A stretch of DNA of 64,000 bases from Notospermus geniculatus. Taxonomy: Eukaryota > Nemertea > Pilidiophora > Heteronemertea > Lineidae. Location of the stretch: the NCBI GenBank assembly GCA_002633025.1, contig NMRB01000629.1, forward strand, positions 53,999-117,998, in the 5' to 3' direction. Of this stretch, positions 13,001 to 23,832 are shown in pieces. Position 1 is the first letter of the stretch; each line of letters begins with the position of its first letter. The position numbers and the translations under genes were made by a program. The notes below the pieces were generated by a model. That model was given only the letters and a program-made list of their open reading frames with translations, was not told where the DNA came from and did not search any database.

Positions 13001-15659
13001 TTAACCAGCTGTCAATTATGGTGGGATTGTTGTTCAAATGTGGTAGGGCCTACCTATGGATCAAGTCTTACGTGTTCTAAGAGTGAATCACTTGTTCTCT
13101 GTAAAGCTAGGATAGTCATCATGAATTGACTTCCTGACTGAGTGCGACTCTTCCACTCTGACTTTTGGAACGAAGAACTCATCACCTCAAAATGCCACAA
13201 ACGTTATTCGACCTTTCGTGCGTGTTTCCTACGCATGCTATAGGAATATGTACAAAACCTCTTTCCACGTACCTTTCAAACTGAAGATGTTTCGTTTTCG
13301 TCACAATTGAGTTTATCCCAACCTCTTTCTGAAAGGACTGAGTCGGCGGCACCATATTCTGGCAGGGCGTGAAGCAGCGCTGGGGCTTGATCAGTGCCAG
13401 AAGGGCAGGGGTAGGCCTACCTCTCACTGACTCAGTGACGTGGTTTTGGGAGGACATAACTCACTGACATCAAAACAGGTGACAGAACCCGCAGAAAACA
13501 TACGAAAAGATAAATTAAAACTTTGTCTTTATCTGTTTTCAGATTAGAGAAAGAATACACTGCCATAAAGAGTAAAGAACAAGAGGATCAGGTGGAACTC
13601 AGGGTGAGTTGACGTCAGTTGCTAAGGCAGTATTAAGAGAGCTCCTTTCTAATTTGGAAATTCGGAGTAATCTCAGCCACTTGCAGCAGCAAAATCGGCT
13701 CAAATTAGGGTGAAAAGCAAAGGGGGATGTGTGCAAAATACAGGGTGTATAAGTGTCTGTGTAAAGCCCCCGTCACATATCCACTCCGGGCCCCGTACGG
13801 TGAGTAAAAACAGGCAGATTGCCCCTGATCCCCAGGGAATGAAAACTGTAGAAATGAAACTGAACATGAAAATGAAAATAAAAATCGTAATGGACCCGTA
13901 CTGTCTCTAAAATCCACAGCAAGCCGCTGGGTGGGGAAAATCGTACGGGGCCCTGTGGATATGTGACGGGGGCTTAAGCGAGAGAACTGGCTCCATCTTT
14001 TCGTGAAATAACCATTATATCTTCGATTATTTCTCATATTTCAGAGGTTAAGAACTGAGAACCGTTTACTGCCGAACGGGAGAAGAAACTACGCGGTGAA
14101 ATCAAAGAAAATGAGAGAAAGATAGGTGATAATGAATCCAGGGTGAGTATGTCAGGAACTCCAGCTTCAAGCTGAGGAAAGTCAGATGATTTGAACGTAA
14201 AAGAAGCAAGCTGGTCTGTTCTGGAGCAATTGTGGAGTCCAGTACTCTTCAACTGTGGCAGAGACCTCAAAACATCCTCCCACAGCAGGGGGTTTTTACC
14301 TCGCGGCTCCTCTTCATCCACTCACATTGTGTGCGAGTGTATGAAGAGGAGCAAGACCAAAGCCCTGTGAAGGAAGGATGGCTCAAAATGCCTGCAGTCT
14401 GTGATGTGATCTTGTTAGATAATAATGTTCATTCATTGTAAAACTTCTGTCAAACTTGGATAGGACTCCACGGGAAATGGGTTTTAAATCTTGTCCTCAT
14501 TATTTCACTGCATGAAATTAAGTCAAAATCTTACGGTATCGAGGGAGATGTCTTCAAAGTAAGGGGAAGACGGGAGGGGGAGGTGACATCTTTTGATATG
14601 TTTCTGACGTCACTTCTTTCAGTGGCGTGAAGAGACAATGATGGCAAGAATCAAAGATGCCGAACATTCACAAACCGTGGCAGAAATGCGGCAGAAGATC
14701 GCCGAACTTGAGATCGAGAATCAAGAACTCCTTACTGCTGGTCAGTTACGTACGCTACGCACAAAGGGTGACAACGTGAACGACCTGGAGGACACCATTG
14801 CTGATCTTCAAGAAGAGGTAAGCTCACGACAAAAAAAGACGGCAGAGATCGAAGAGTGAAGGCCTTCACACACTTGTCCAGATTCCGGTTCGATTCACAG
14901 ATGTGCCTGCCATTGTATTGTGGCAGTGTAGCAGAAAATAACACAGGATTTACTGCCAAGCGCAGCGCGAAACGCGCAAGTGTGCAGACGTTTTATACTA
15001 CAGTATTGTTGCCGCATTAAGTCGTCATCACAATCACCCTCTTGCCCTCTATCTTTCAGGTGCTACAGTTGCGGATGAGCTCGAGCCTGAATCGGATGAG
15101 TTTCTCGATGAACCAGCTCGATATTGAAAGTGACACAGACGACGACGACGACATTGACAAAGCGATAAAGGATAGTCGCGTCATCCCAGCGAGTGTCGGA
15201 CTCACGGACTCTTACTTCAGCCCAAATCGACAAAACACGCTCACGAGATTAAGGAAATCATTGAATGATACGGAGAAAGACTCAGTGAAATCAGAATCGA
15301 GTTCATCGCAGTCAAAACCTTTGGACGATTCAGTCGAGACTGTAACAAATGAGGTTTTACCGAACGGTGAAAGTGATTCAAAGTTGTCTGATAGTCTGAC
15401 GGGACAATCCTCAGGCTCTAAAGCAGATGTGGTGCCTAATTCCGAGCTTGATTCGACGTCTATTGTAGGCACAGACGTAAATTCTGTGCCAAATTCTTAT
15501 GTAGTGCCAAATAATGAGGAGGAGAGGGAGGTGAACGGACTGGGGGATGTCAAGGTCGTTCATCCAACATGCACGAACAATAGTGATATAATCGCCGACT
15601 TGATGCGTATGGATGCAAAAGAAATTCCAGATGACTCGAATCAAATAGACGCCCTCTAA
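4040..15659 (+). CDS. EVI5: EVI5-like TBC-domain Rab GTPase-activating protein
   Basis: Rab GAP of the EVI5 family; vertebrate EVI5 acts on Rab11 and in cytokinesis. Fourteen coding exons read: 4040-4131, 4457-4611, 5452-5517, 7086-7171, 7696-7920, 8355-8429, 8732-8857, 8989-9132, 9637-9726, 10221-10318, 13543-13603, 14045-14142, 14623-14817, 15060-15659. The TBC domain (exons 5-10) has the arginine-finger motif IRRDIARTYP and the glutamine-finger motif YCQG, so catalysis should be intact. The 3' exons encode a coiled coil (LEKEYTAIKSKEQEDQVELR, RLRTENRLL) and an acidic low-complexity tail with DTDDDDDID. A 5' UTR part of exon 1 probably starts at 3942. About 703 residues if one missing base at 14071 is allowed; human EVI5 is near 810, mainly because its coiled coil is longer. 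Without that base the frame stops within exon 12; a sequencing error is likeliest. EVI5L is a close alternative name. Confidence 0.9.
4958..5021. repeat. perfect-looking hairpin, intronic
   Basis: About 28-base arms beginning GATAGTAAACATAAAGTCGT pair across a small loop in an EVI5 intron. The shared word GTCGTCT/AGACGAC also appears in the larger hairpin at 38217-38399, so it may be a fragment of that family. Confidence 0.6.
6754..6942 (+). repeat. 27-bp minisatellite, seven units
   Basis: Seven near-identical 27-base units containing CCCACAGTCCCTGG in an EVI5 intron. A period divisible by three keeps several frames open on both strands, producing spurious repeat proteins. Confidence 0.9.
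7209..7242. repeat. short intronic hairpin
   Basis: Arms ACACTCCTCTCGCAG and CTGCGAGAGGAGTGT flank a four-base loop just after EVI5 exon 4. Purpose unknown; probably a small foldback element. Confidence 0.6.
9255..9419 (+). mobile_element. hAT-like MITE of the CAGGGGCGGATCC family
   Basis: About 165 bases starting CAGGCGCAG and ending CCGCCCCTG, with interior AAATTCTGGAATTTGGAGCAAAT and CTAGCACAG-type words shared by copies at 10416, 39395, 41376, 52279 and 61865. Short terminal inverted repeats beginning CAGGG are typical of non-autonomous hAT elements; no transposase is visible. Confidence 0.6.
9430..9550 (-). repeat. tRNA-derived SINE
   Basis: On the minus strand an A-box-like TGGCGTAGTGGCTCC precedes a B-box-like GTGGGTTCGTCCCCC. 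It sits next to the MITE at 9255 in an EVI5 intron. Similar B boxes on the minus strand occur near 8630-8700 and 12640. Confidence 0.45.
10416..10596 (+). mobile_element. hAT-like MITE of the CAGGGGCGGATCC family
   Basis: Second copy in EVI5, beginning TAGGCGCAGATCC and ending GGATCCGCCCCTG. The flanks share CTGAG on both sides, a possible target-site duplication. Same orientation as the copy at 9255. Confidence 0.6.
10850..10936 (+). repeat. tandem duplication, about 42-bp unit
   Basis: Two nearly identical units containing TTTGCCGTGTGTAATGGATA in an EVI5 intron. Confidence 0.75.
11239..11425. mobile_element. foldback MITE
   Basis: Terminal inverted repeats TAAAGGCCCGTTTC and GAAATGGGCCTTTA bound about 187 bases, and inner words (GTGGTTTGCAG / CTGCAAACCGC) also pair, giving a long imperfect hairpin. 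Intronic in EVI5; no coding capacity. Confidence 0.65.
12600..12720 (-). repeat. tRNA-derived SINE
   Basis: Minus-strand A-box-like CAGAGTGGTAGAGTTG and B-box-like AGGTTCAATACCC, spaced as in tRNA-derived SINEs, in the EVI5 intron between 10318 and 13543. Confidence 0.4.
13764..13975. mobile_element. MITE with 20-bp terminal inverted repeats
   Basis: Begins AAGCCCCCGTCACATATCCA and ends with its inverse complement; a second inner pair (CCCCGTACGG / CCGTACGATTT side) extends the foldback. It lies in an EVI5 intron. Confidence 0.7.
14220..14440. repeat. diverged hairpin repeat related to 60932-61036
   Basis: Contains CATCCTCCCACAGCAGGG, GTATGAAGAGGAGCAAGACC and AAAGCCCTGTGAAGGAAGGAT, matching the arms of the cleaner hairpin at 60932-61036. 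Intronic in EVI5. Confidence 0.45.
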
Positions 15660-16244
15660 CGGAATAGACTGGAGTTAGTCAGTTTGCTTTGAATGTTGTG
15701 TCAGCGGATGTAGGTAACACCGATCAGGGGAGGCACAAGCGTCATTTTCAGCACCGGGGTCTGTTTGCATTGTTCATGTGGAGAAGGGTCTTTGTTTCCT
15801 GTAGTGGATGCCCCGTGTGATGGGGAAAAGCCCCCCCCCCCTCGTGGTGGACTACTCCATGTGTAGGCCTACATTTGCCTGCCGTCTGGTGATGTGCAAA
15901 GTTTCTGATCCCGGGAAGCCAAGATGGCTGCCAGGCTCTGTCGTCACTCAATTTATTTTTACACATTCGCCTCTGTATCAAATAATATTGATATTGTGAT
16001 AATGCAGTGTTTATCTTTGATGTGGCTCTTTTTTGGTTTCTCATAAGTCACCAATGTGTTAAACAATCATGGCTGAGTGGCTTGAAGCAGCATTTGGCTC
16101 TGTTTTGGTAGAACTTCATCGCGATATTACCATAACTAAGGGTGAAGCAGCAGAGTGAGGTTAGTGTCAAGATACCCAGACGTTAGTTTCAAACTACCAG
16201 ACCAATTTTTTTAGCCTCGACAATTAAACCAATGATGAACCCGC

Positions 16245-16430
16245 TTGACTTTTTATCCCACCAGGGCGGCGCTGTGAGCTTTTGTACGAAGACGTTAAAA
16301 ACGGAGCAAAGCAGTGCAATATTGTCACGTCGGGACATCCTTGACACAGTACAACATGGTTGAAACCTCGAAAAAGAGGTACAACCGCTCACAGTGCCAT
16401 CTAGTGGTGGTAGTTCGCAAAGTCCTCATT
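16245..16430 (+). repeat. diverged duplicate segment, copy 1
   Basis: Shares with 17861-18115 the blocks TTTTTATCCCA, GACATCCTTGACACAGT, AAAGAGGTACA and CGCTCACAG. Read in the frame of CGGGACATCCTTGAC it gives SRRDILDTVQHG then a stop, then LEKEVQPLT. Confidence 0.6.
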
Positions 16431-17027
16431 CCCCACCGAATAAACTCTAGCTTTCAGTCACTTTCTGCTGTTAGGAAAGAACCCAAGGGGGACGAGGAGT
16501 CTTCAAATATGTCGTGGCAGGCTCCTGTCCTCGCTAGAATGCTAGATGAGTTTTTGAAACAGTTTTAAAAACAGGATACAGGATGTTTTTAAAAGATCTG
16601 AATTCTCCTCCAACTGAATACTGTTGGGTTGTGAAGGTCTCACGAGTCTTAACTATCGTCCACATTCTTGATTGGCTTATGTGATGTCACATGATCGTAG
16701 TCATCGTCATACTCGTTTTAACCTCGTGAATCTTAAGTTAAAACGTTGCTTTAAGTTGTTATTGCCTTCGTGAGTTTTAAAAGTGGCTTGGAAAGATCGT
16801 CTGGATATGATGTGTTCATGATCATGACTTCAGCATAATGTAAGTTTTGTGATAACTTCAGTGAAAACCTATGATTTTTTTCGTTGCTTCAGTTTTTTGG
16901 TGTGAATTGAGAAAGTGCAATTCAATTAAGAGGGTAGTCAACCGTCAACCATACAGATTCTCTACCATCGTGGTAATGAATTTTGGGGAGGATGATTGGA
17001 CTGGTTGCTAATAGAGTGAAACCTCTC

Positions 17028-17205
17028 TATTAAGGACACCTTTTGGACTGAGTGATGGTGTCCTTAATTAAGAGGTGTCCCGGTTGTAGAGGTCAAAAGG
17101 CCAGCAGTGATCTAGAGTCGAACCTCTCTATTAAGGACACCTCTGGGACTTACGAATGCTGTCCTTAATTGAGAGGTGTCCTGATTATAGAGGTCAAGTT
17201 TCATC
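17028..17205. repeat. AACCTCTCTATTAAGGACACC repeat, two copies
   Basis: Two tandem copies of about 80-90 bases with TCTCTATTAAGGACACC at one side and GTCCTTAATTAAGAGGTGTCC at the other, making each a foldback. Related copies lie at 29940-30118 and, decayed, at 54350-54425. Confidence 0.7.
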
Positions 17206-17860
17206 ACCGAGATGTTGGTGGTTCAACTCCCTTCTCAGTTTCAAACCTCTACCCTTTATGTTACCTGCTTAGTAGGTCTATAGCTATGGCCAACTAAACA
17301 CTGGGATGAGTGCAGTATGGTGGTATGTCTTACATGAAATCAAACAAGTATGACGTCATTTTAATTCTCTATACTTGTGATGTATCATGAATATGTTTTA
17401 CACCATTTTATTTACTACGATATTTTTAGACACATGTACTTATGTTAGTGGTCACTGCTATTTTCATCATCGTCTGTGATGATGTCAATGTGAGAGACAA
17501 CTCTGTCTCATACGTCGTACCTCACGGTAGAATTCATTAATTTGATTGGCCGATACGCATCACATGACCGTGTAACATTCTCTAGTGTTACATGGTGTAA
17601 TGTTACATGGATGGGCGGACAGCTATTGTATCTTAGTGATTATTTTCGTACGGTTTAGAAAATGGTTCCCATTTGTCTTGGGGTTAAGACGGAAATGCCC
17701 CCTCAAACACCATCTTCGACCTCGGCCCTGAGGCCTGGGTGAGCTATGGATGTTTTTCTCAGGCTGCGAAGTCCCCTCCGCGGCAGGCACCATTTTCTTC
17801 GTAGCATCATTGTTTGTTTATGTGTCTCTCCTTTCTGATATTCCTTGAATGAGGAACCTG

Positions 17861-18115
17861 CACGACTTTTTATCCCAACTTAGCCTGGTTCCCTGGCCAC
17901 CGTCTAGATGGCGCTGCGTAGCATCATTTAGATGGTGGCCAGGGAACCAGGCTAATCCCGACTGCGAGTGGAGCAACCGAAGATGTCAAAAACACGATGA
18001 TGTCACGTCAAGACATCCTTGACACAGTGCAGCACAGTCTGAGACGTCAAAAAGAGGTACAGCCGCTCACAGCGCCGCCTAGTGGCAGTAGTTCTGCCGA
18101 TTCCTCATTGAACAA
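17861..18115 (+). repeat. diverged duplicate segment, copy 2, with MITE insertion
   Basis: Partner of 16245-16430, interrupted by the 76-base foldback at 17880-17955. Its frame from 17997 stays open as MMSRQDILDTVQHSLRRQKE and onward to 18233. No splice acceptor or known domain proves that it is coding. Confidence 0.5.
17880..17955. mobile_element. TTAGNCTGGTTCCC foldback MITE
   Basis: Arms starting TTAGCCTGGTTCCCTGGCCA pair with the end GGCCAGGGAACCAGGCTAA. The same terminal word occurs in the foldbacks at 22129-22225 and 26899-26991. Confidence 0.75.
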
Positions 18116-18407
18116 TAACCATGACTTTCTATTAGTGCAGAACCTTCACAACCTGTCCTTACGTGACCTTCACCTTCATATATTTTATGATCGCAGGCAA
18201 TCAGTCATTTCAATATTTTTTTCTAGTATGTGAGACATATCACTTAAAATGTTCATGTATATTGAGTTGAGATGTGTATATTGAGTTCTTCTGTATATGA
18301 TGCATACAGTATGCAATTATTATGTAACCCTTGCAGAAAGTGATACCGTGTTCCACCTCATTGTTTAAACACAGCAGCACAATTCACTACTTTCGTTACT
18401 CATGAGG

Positions 18408-18652
18408 CTGAGTTTCCATTATCCTGAGAATATCAGGCGTTCTTAGTGCTCGCTACCTTCGTCACCACACACAAAGGTCATGAAGGTAGCGAGCACTAAG
18501 AACGCCTGATATTCTCAGGATGAGTTTCCATCGAGGCACATGCGACACGAACACGCAGGCGAACAAAGGTTTCATCGGGATGAATCCTTTGTGAAGCCAT
18601 TGTTCGCCTGCGTGTTCGTGTCGTGTGTGCCTCGATGTAAACTCAGCCTGAA
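18408..18652. mobile_element. composite foldback element
   Basis: Outer ends GGCTGAGTTTCCAT and TGTAAACTCAGCC are inverted. Inside are two consecutive long hairpins: 18421-18522 (arm ATCCTGAGAATATCAGGCGT) and 18530-18638 (arm beginning CATCGAGGCACA). No coding sequence. Confidence 0.7.
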
Positions 18653-18809
18653 GCCCATAGTCGTGGTTGGCAACTTCTGTGGCGGTTGGCAGTCCACACC
18701 ACACTTCACCACTCAGTGCTTTTGTGGCCACAGCGAGCAATTTTCGTGGTGAGAAATCAAACGGGTTTGATGAGCAATAAAAGTGGTGAAGTTTGCTGTC
18801 GGTAAAAGA

Positions 18810-19512
18810 TCAGGGGCCGGTTGCACAAAAGCATACTAAGTTAGAAGCCAACTAGGAGATAGTAGCATTCCAAATGCCTAGTAGTATTCTAGTTAGTTGG
18901 GTATTCCAGGAGTGTTGCACAAAAGCATGCTAGGCACTCAACTACGTGGTAACATACTTTGTGGGATAGTAAAGTACTAGATCAAGTTGAATGACTTCCA
19001 CCTGACAGCACAATGTGCACTGGGTGTGACAATCAATAGGAGCAGTCAGCCGCGCATATTGCTAACAGATGGCAGCACAGTCTTAGCGGACCAAATGTAC
19101 AGGAAATCTATTATGATCGCTGCTCGATCGATAATGACTGGGTCCGCTAGATGCATTGAATTGGGCCCTAGTGACACCTAGTGGTCAACTCGCTGACAGC
19201 TCCTATTGTTTTGTTGTTATATATAAGCCAAGATGTTGTCCAGAATGATACCAGACATAGTATAGTTTTGTGCAACCGTACTAACTCCATGCCACTGCAT
19301 GTGATATGACAATATATTCAAGCCAGGAATGAACTCAGTAACATAGATGGCAGCACTTAGTAGTACTCCTGAACCCTACCAGACATAGTATGCTGTCTGG
19401 AATGATACCAGACATAGTATAGTTCTGTGCAACCGTACCAAGTTGGTAGCCAGTTTGGTAACCAACATAGAATAATACTAGGCCTAGTATGCTTTTGTAC
19501 AACCGGCCCCTG
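18810..19512. mobile_element. non-autonomous DNA transposon, about 0.7 kb
   Basis: Both ends carry the same 26-base inverted repeat with one mismatch, starting CAGGGGCCGGTTG. Interior copies of the end motif (GTTGCACAAAAGCATGCTAG near 18920, and AGTTTTGTGCAACCGTAC-type words near 19265 and 19425) suggest nested insertions of relatives. No transposase frame and no clear target-site duplication are visible. Confidence 0.7.
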
Positions 19513-19564
19513 TACGCTCAATCAACAATGACATCTTTTAAATTGGCTTCATAATGACATGTCG

Positions 19565-19645
19565 AGTTTCACTGGTTGAATGGTTAAAATGTTGGTTCAC
19601 CGTTGGATTGGTCCAGGGTTCAAGTCCTGGTGCTGGCGTGGATTG
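19565..19645 (+). repeat. tRNA-derived SINE
   Basis: An A-box-like TGGTTGAATGGTTAAAATG and a B-box-like CCAGGGTTCAAGTCCTGG lie in tRNA-like order, but no full cloverleaf closes. Confidence 0.4.
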
Positions 19646-22128
19646 AGATGATTAAAGTCATGGCGAACACATATACAAATTCAGTGTTTTGTGGATTTTG
19701 TACATCAATATAGGACAAAGACAGACAGACACAGGTGACCATTTTGATCATGCCTAAGTGTCTTACAATAAGTTGTATCGGTACTAATCCTTTCCCAATC
19801 AAAAAACCTGCCATAGAATAGGAGCTGTGTGCGAGTTGACCAATAGGTGTCACTACGGCCCAATTCAATGCATACATGTAGCGGACCCATTCATTCTTGA
19901 TCGAGCACCAATCACGTGGATTTTCCTGTGTATTGGTCCGCTAGAACTTTGCTGCCATCTTTTGGCAATACGCGCAGCTGACTGCTTCTAATGTTTTCTC
20001 CCTAGCAACGGTTTGTGTCCCACGTGCAAGCAATGGAAAACTACTTACCATTTCCCTCGTCTTCGTGCAGCCTGCACCGCGGAGATGATTACATGATGGA
20101 TTTTAGATTGAAAAGATGCAATCCTAATAAAATGTGTATTAAATCCATGTGTTTAGAGGCATCTGTGAGTCCACAGACCGTTTCTGAATCCTCTCATGTT
20201 CTGGGATCAGTTGTCCAAACAGATATCTGCAGCTGTTAAAAATCCGCTTCAGAGATACCTGCAACTCCAGTCAGTCCTCTTTCGGTCATTCCACTGGACG
20301 GAGGAGATGTTTTGAAGACCTTGTTTTGAGAGGATACGTTTTAGGTGGGTGTCCCCTTTTAACAGTGGGGAACCCTCTTCAATATGTTGATGTCTCTCTG
20401 TTCCCAGAGTTAAAATCCCATCAGGTCCGAGTCACATCAGGGGTTCTAGGACAAAACGGTACATACATTTTGTCCTAGGTACGTTTTGTCCTGTCACCCA
20501 CATCAGGTCAGAGGTCGTTATAAAGAAACAGTTTGCGTCCCTCCACGAGGCAGACGGCATCTGCATGATTTGAATCCCTCCTGCCCGCACCTCCATCACG
20601 TGGTGGGGCTGTTGACGGCCACAAGATTCTTCTTCTGTCTCTGGAAACCTGCAAGAAAAGGGGATGTCGGTTTTAGATACATGATTAGATGACGATGGCA
20701 AATGGATTCAAAAGTGCAGCGCCATCCCACAGATTGAGCGCGCAAACGAAAACGGCGTGTTGGTGGCCCGGGTTGGTGAATAAGACCATCCCCCGCCCGC
20801 CGTGGACTTATGATGAGACGCGCCATTTTGCAACCTGAAAACGAGGAAACATTTTCCTAAATTTTCCTGTAACTTTTCTTTAAAAAAGCAACATCCCTAT
20901 CTTTTCTAAAGAATTGTTTTCGAAGAATAAAGTTTTTTTGAAGGAATCGATTCCAGCGCATCAAGTGCGCCATGTACGCAATGAAAAGAGCGGCATGCCT
21001 CAACATGCTCTACGGGCATGACGGGCAATGCGAGCACTTTTTGCGAACCGTGTGGAATCGGCCCGACTCATCAAAACAGCCAAAAAGCACCACACAGTTC
21101 TATGTTTTCCCCAGAATCAATGCATGCATTTCGAGATTGACAAAATCACTTTGTTTTTGTTCGGAAATTTGTAAGATTTTCTAAGGAAGGTGATTAGAAT
21201 GAATACTCACAAAAAATCGCAATGTATCCTTCCCAGACAGACATGACAGACGAGGTCCCGCTAGCGAAATTTCGCGTCCCGCTAACGTGTCGATGTACAC
21301 GCGGCTACCTACAGTTATTCATAAGAACAACTCCCACTCATGCCAGGGGCTGTCGCCAGCTCACAGGCACTGTCCTCTTCTCCTACATAGACCAGCCAGG
21401 CCTAGTTTCACGAAGAATGATTACGTAACATTGAGACCATGCGTACTCAGTCACCGACCAAGCAGACGTCGTATGTTTATGCGGGTACTGACACTGCCAT
21501 TGCGTGATCAATGGGTGTGGCTAAGAAGGGGTAGATTTCATTGGCCATCAATAGTGGTCTATGGTAAAGTAAAAAGAAGGGACAAATATGGGGTCGGTTC
21601 AAAACATCGCATTGGGAATAAAATGAAGAGAGTGGAAAGTGACTTTTCAGTTCATTTGTGGAAGGAAATCACGGTGTCTCTTCGCCTCCTCCTTGCGGGT
21701 CGACCGTGAACTGTCACTCTGAGATGGTTTTTTCGTCAGGTTGGATCTCCTGATTTTTTCGAGGCGGGNTGCCTGATCATATTGTCTGAAGGCAAAATTA
21801 AAAACTAGGGGGACACAAGATGACGACCCGATCGTCGTGGGCCTACTCGAAGTCGTCAGCGCAGGTTCATCTTCTCCATTGGGTTCGCTCCGCTTACTGC
21901 ATGATGACTTCCGATGAAAAACCAGGGAGAGACAATTTGGGAAACGAAAATATAGTTCGTACATAAATTTTTATTTCATTCACTTTAATAGCATGATACA
22001 ATACAATCGATTTCGTTTGGCCGTCATAACTTTATGCGATGATTTCAGATGAATAGGCGTAAAATGTTACACACATCTCTCGTCCGTCCCACGTGACAAT
22101 TAAAGGTTTGCGCTTCCAAAAATAGGCG

Positions 22129-22225
22129 TTAGACTGGTTCCCATCTTTGCCGCTCCACCCCCGCGGCGCTCACTGAGGACAGTGGCGCCGCGGGAGTGGA
22201 CCGGCGCAGATTGAAACCAGTCTAA
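22129..22225. mobile_element. TTAGNCTGGTTCCC foldback MITE
   Basis: Begins TTAGACTGGTTCCCATCTTT and ends ACCAGTCTAA; GC-rich inner arms (CCCGCGGCGC / GCGCCGCGGG) also pair. It lies 15 bases from the start of the 1.28-kb tandem duplication. A near-identical half is at 26899. Confidence 0.75.
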
Positions 22226-22239
22226 CATATCTTTGATTT

Positions 22240-23518
22240 GAGAAGTGGTTAGGTAGGGCCTATGCGAATTGTGGAGGCCAACATAGGCATGGTCAGCCAG
22301 AACAAGACATTTCTCGCAGCTTCATACCAACCCCCATTGGTGACATTGGTAGATAGATTTGAACAGCCTTGTCGAACGTGCATTGCAACGTCCTGATATA
22401 TCAACCTCGGCCATGTCGGCCACCATGAATTAGTTAGTGTGGTATACATGTACGTTGTACATGATCACATCTGTAAACCTATGAACGAGGTTGCCTAAAG
22501 GTTACGTCCGCTGCCACGGGTAGAAAATGCGGACAGTGGCGCTTTAAGTTTTCCTGAATTTCGTATAGCTGTCGTTGCCATGTTCATCGGGCGGGATATA
22601 CTGTTTGAAGTTGTAAGAAACCTCTTTCTTTCCCGATCTCCTCTCGTGTGAACCCCTGCTGCGGGGGGTGGCGGCGGCCATGTTGTCTGTATCGACCTGA
22701 GCCATGGCAAAAGGGACACCGTGAACTTTGGACATGTGTTTTGTGAAACACTGTATTCTTCTAAATGGCATTCTACACTGAGGACATTTGTAGACGCTCC
22801 ATTTGCTTCCGAAGGAGACCATCTCCTTTCTAGGCCATAGTTTCAAGGTGTAGTTATTCTTGCCCGTTGGGTCATTGTTCTTTGATTTGATGAGTTTGAA
22901 TGTCATTTGGCTGTAAGCAGGGGCTTGGATATTCGCACGTGTCTCCAAGGTGCTCTCCTGGACTGGCGATGTGGTCGCCATGGACGTACAAACGTTGCAC
23001 GAACTGGCGGCGTTGTTTGCGGCGGCCGCTGACCGCCTTGTCAGCCGCTCTGACCGCGGGGACGGTTGAACTGGCATGCCCACCCCTTCACGTTCAGGAA
23101 ACACCGATCCTCTGGGTGCTGTTGTGATTTGCCGACAAGGGGCAGGCGTTGGAAACACCGCAGATGTGTCTTGGACAGGATCCGAACTTCGCTTGACCTC
23201 CTCAAATGCAGAGTTCCGTATCGTCGCCTCGGCATCCAAAAACGTGTTGACGCCAAACGAAAACGGCGGAGCCTGCGACGATTTCGCATCTCGAGCTTGG
23301 TTGCTGCGGTAATTGAGCTGAACCTGGGGTTTCTCCACCCTGTGCATCGTTTCAAGATGGCGGAGGAGAGACCAACGGTTGCCGAAGTAAAGTGAACAAA
23401 CATGGCAGGTCCATCTCGCCTTGGATGTATCATTCGGACGGTTTATTTCTCTGTCTCCGACCTGGACAAGCGGGACGTTCGGCGTCTCGATGTTATGAAT
23501 GATTTGTAAATGCTTCAT
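22240..23518 (-). repeat. tandem duplicate of the zinc-finger gene 3' end, distal copy
   Basis: This 1.28-kb stretch repeats 23519-24810 with few changes. Both copies start GAGAAGTGGTTAGG on the plus strand, and the first ends CTTCATGA where the second begins. The unit covers the gene's last part from the end of zinc finger 4, the stop codon and some 3' flank. Confidence 0.9.
22544..23518 (-). pseudogene. duplicated terminal exon fragment of BTB/C2H2 zinc-finger gene
   Basis: An uninterrupted 324-codon frame nearly identical to the last part of the neighbouring gene (23833-24807). It starts at an internal methionine (MKHLQIIHNIE) that in the intact gene is the end of zinc finger 4, and carries two whole C2H2 fingers (WTCHVCSLYFGNRWSLLRHL and YKCPQCRMPFRR) and the same end YTKFRKT. 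It has lost the BTB domain and the earlier fingers. No promoter or splice acceptor is evident at the breakpoint, so it is most likely a partial gene copy; the open frame may only mean that the duplication is young. An alternative last exon is possible. Confidence 0.65.
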
Positions 23519-23832
23519 GAGAAGTGGTTAGGTAGGGCCTATGCGAATTGTGGAGGCCAACATAGGCATGGTCAGCCAGAACAAGACATTTCTCGCAGCT
23601 TCATACCAACCCCCTATTGGTGACATTGATAACTTAGATCATTGGGTAGATAGATTTGAACAGCCTTGTCGAACATGCATTGCAACGTCCTGATATCAAC
23701 CTCGGCCACCATGAATTGGCTGTGGTATACGTTGTACATGATCACATCTGTAAACCTATGAACGAGGTTGCCTTAATGTCAAAGGTTACGTCGGCTGCCA
23801 CGGGATAGAAAATGCATACAATATATGGGGCT

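Larger units (their letters stand above)
15660..22128. other. gene-poor spacer downstream of EVI5
   Basis: It probably starts with the EVI5 3' UTR, but I cannot fix the polyadenylation site: AATAAA occurs near 16436 and 18775. The rest is repeats, listed separately. The stretch 19640-22128 shows no convincing exon; its short open frames lack splice signals or recognisable domains. A single N lies at 21769. Confidence 0.5.

Noticed and set aside
13710-14037. Overlapping frames of 66-110 codons on both strands
   Set aside because: They fall within the foldback MITE at 13764-13975 and adjoining EVI5 intron and show no domain.
19565-19645. Candidate tRNA gene
   Set aside because: A and B boxes are present but no acceptor or anticodon stem closes, so it is treated as a SINE remnant.
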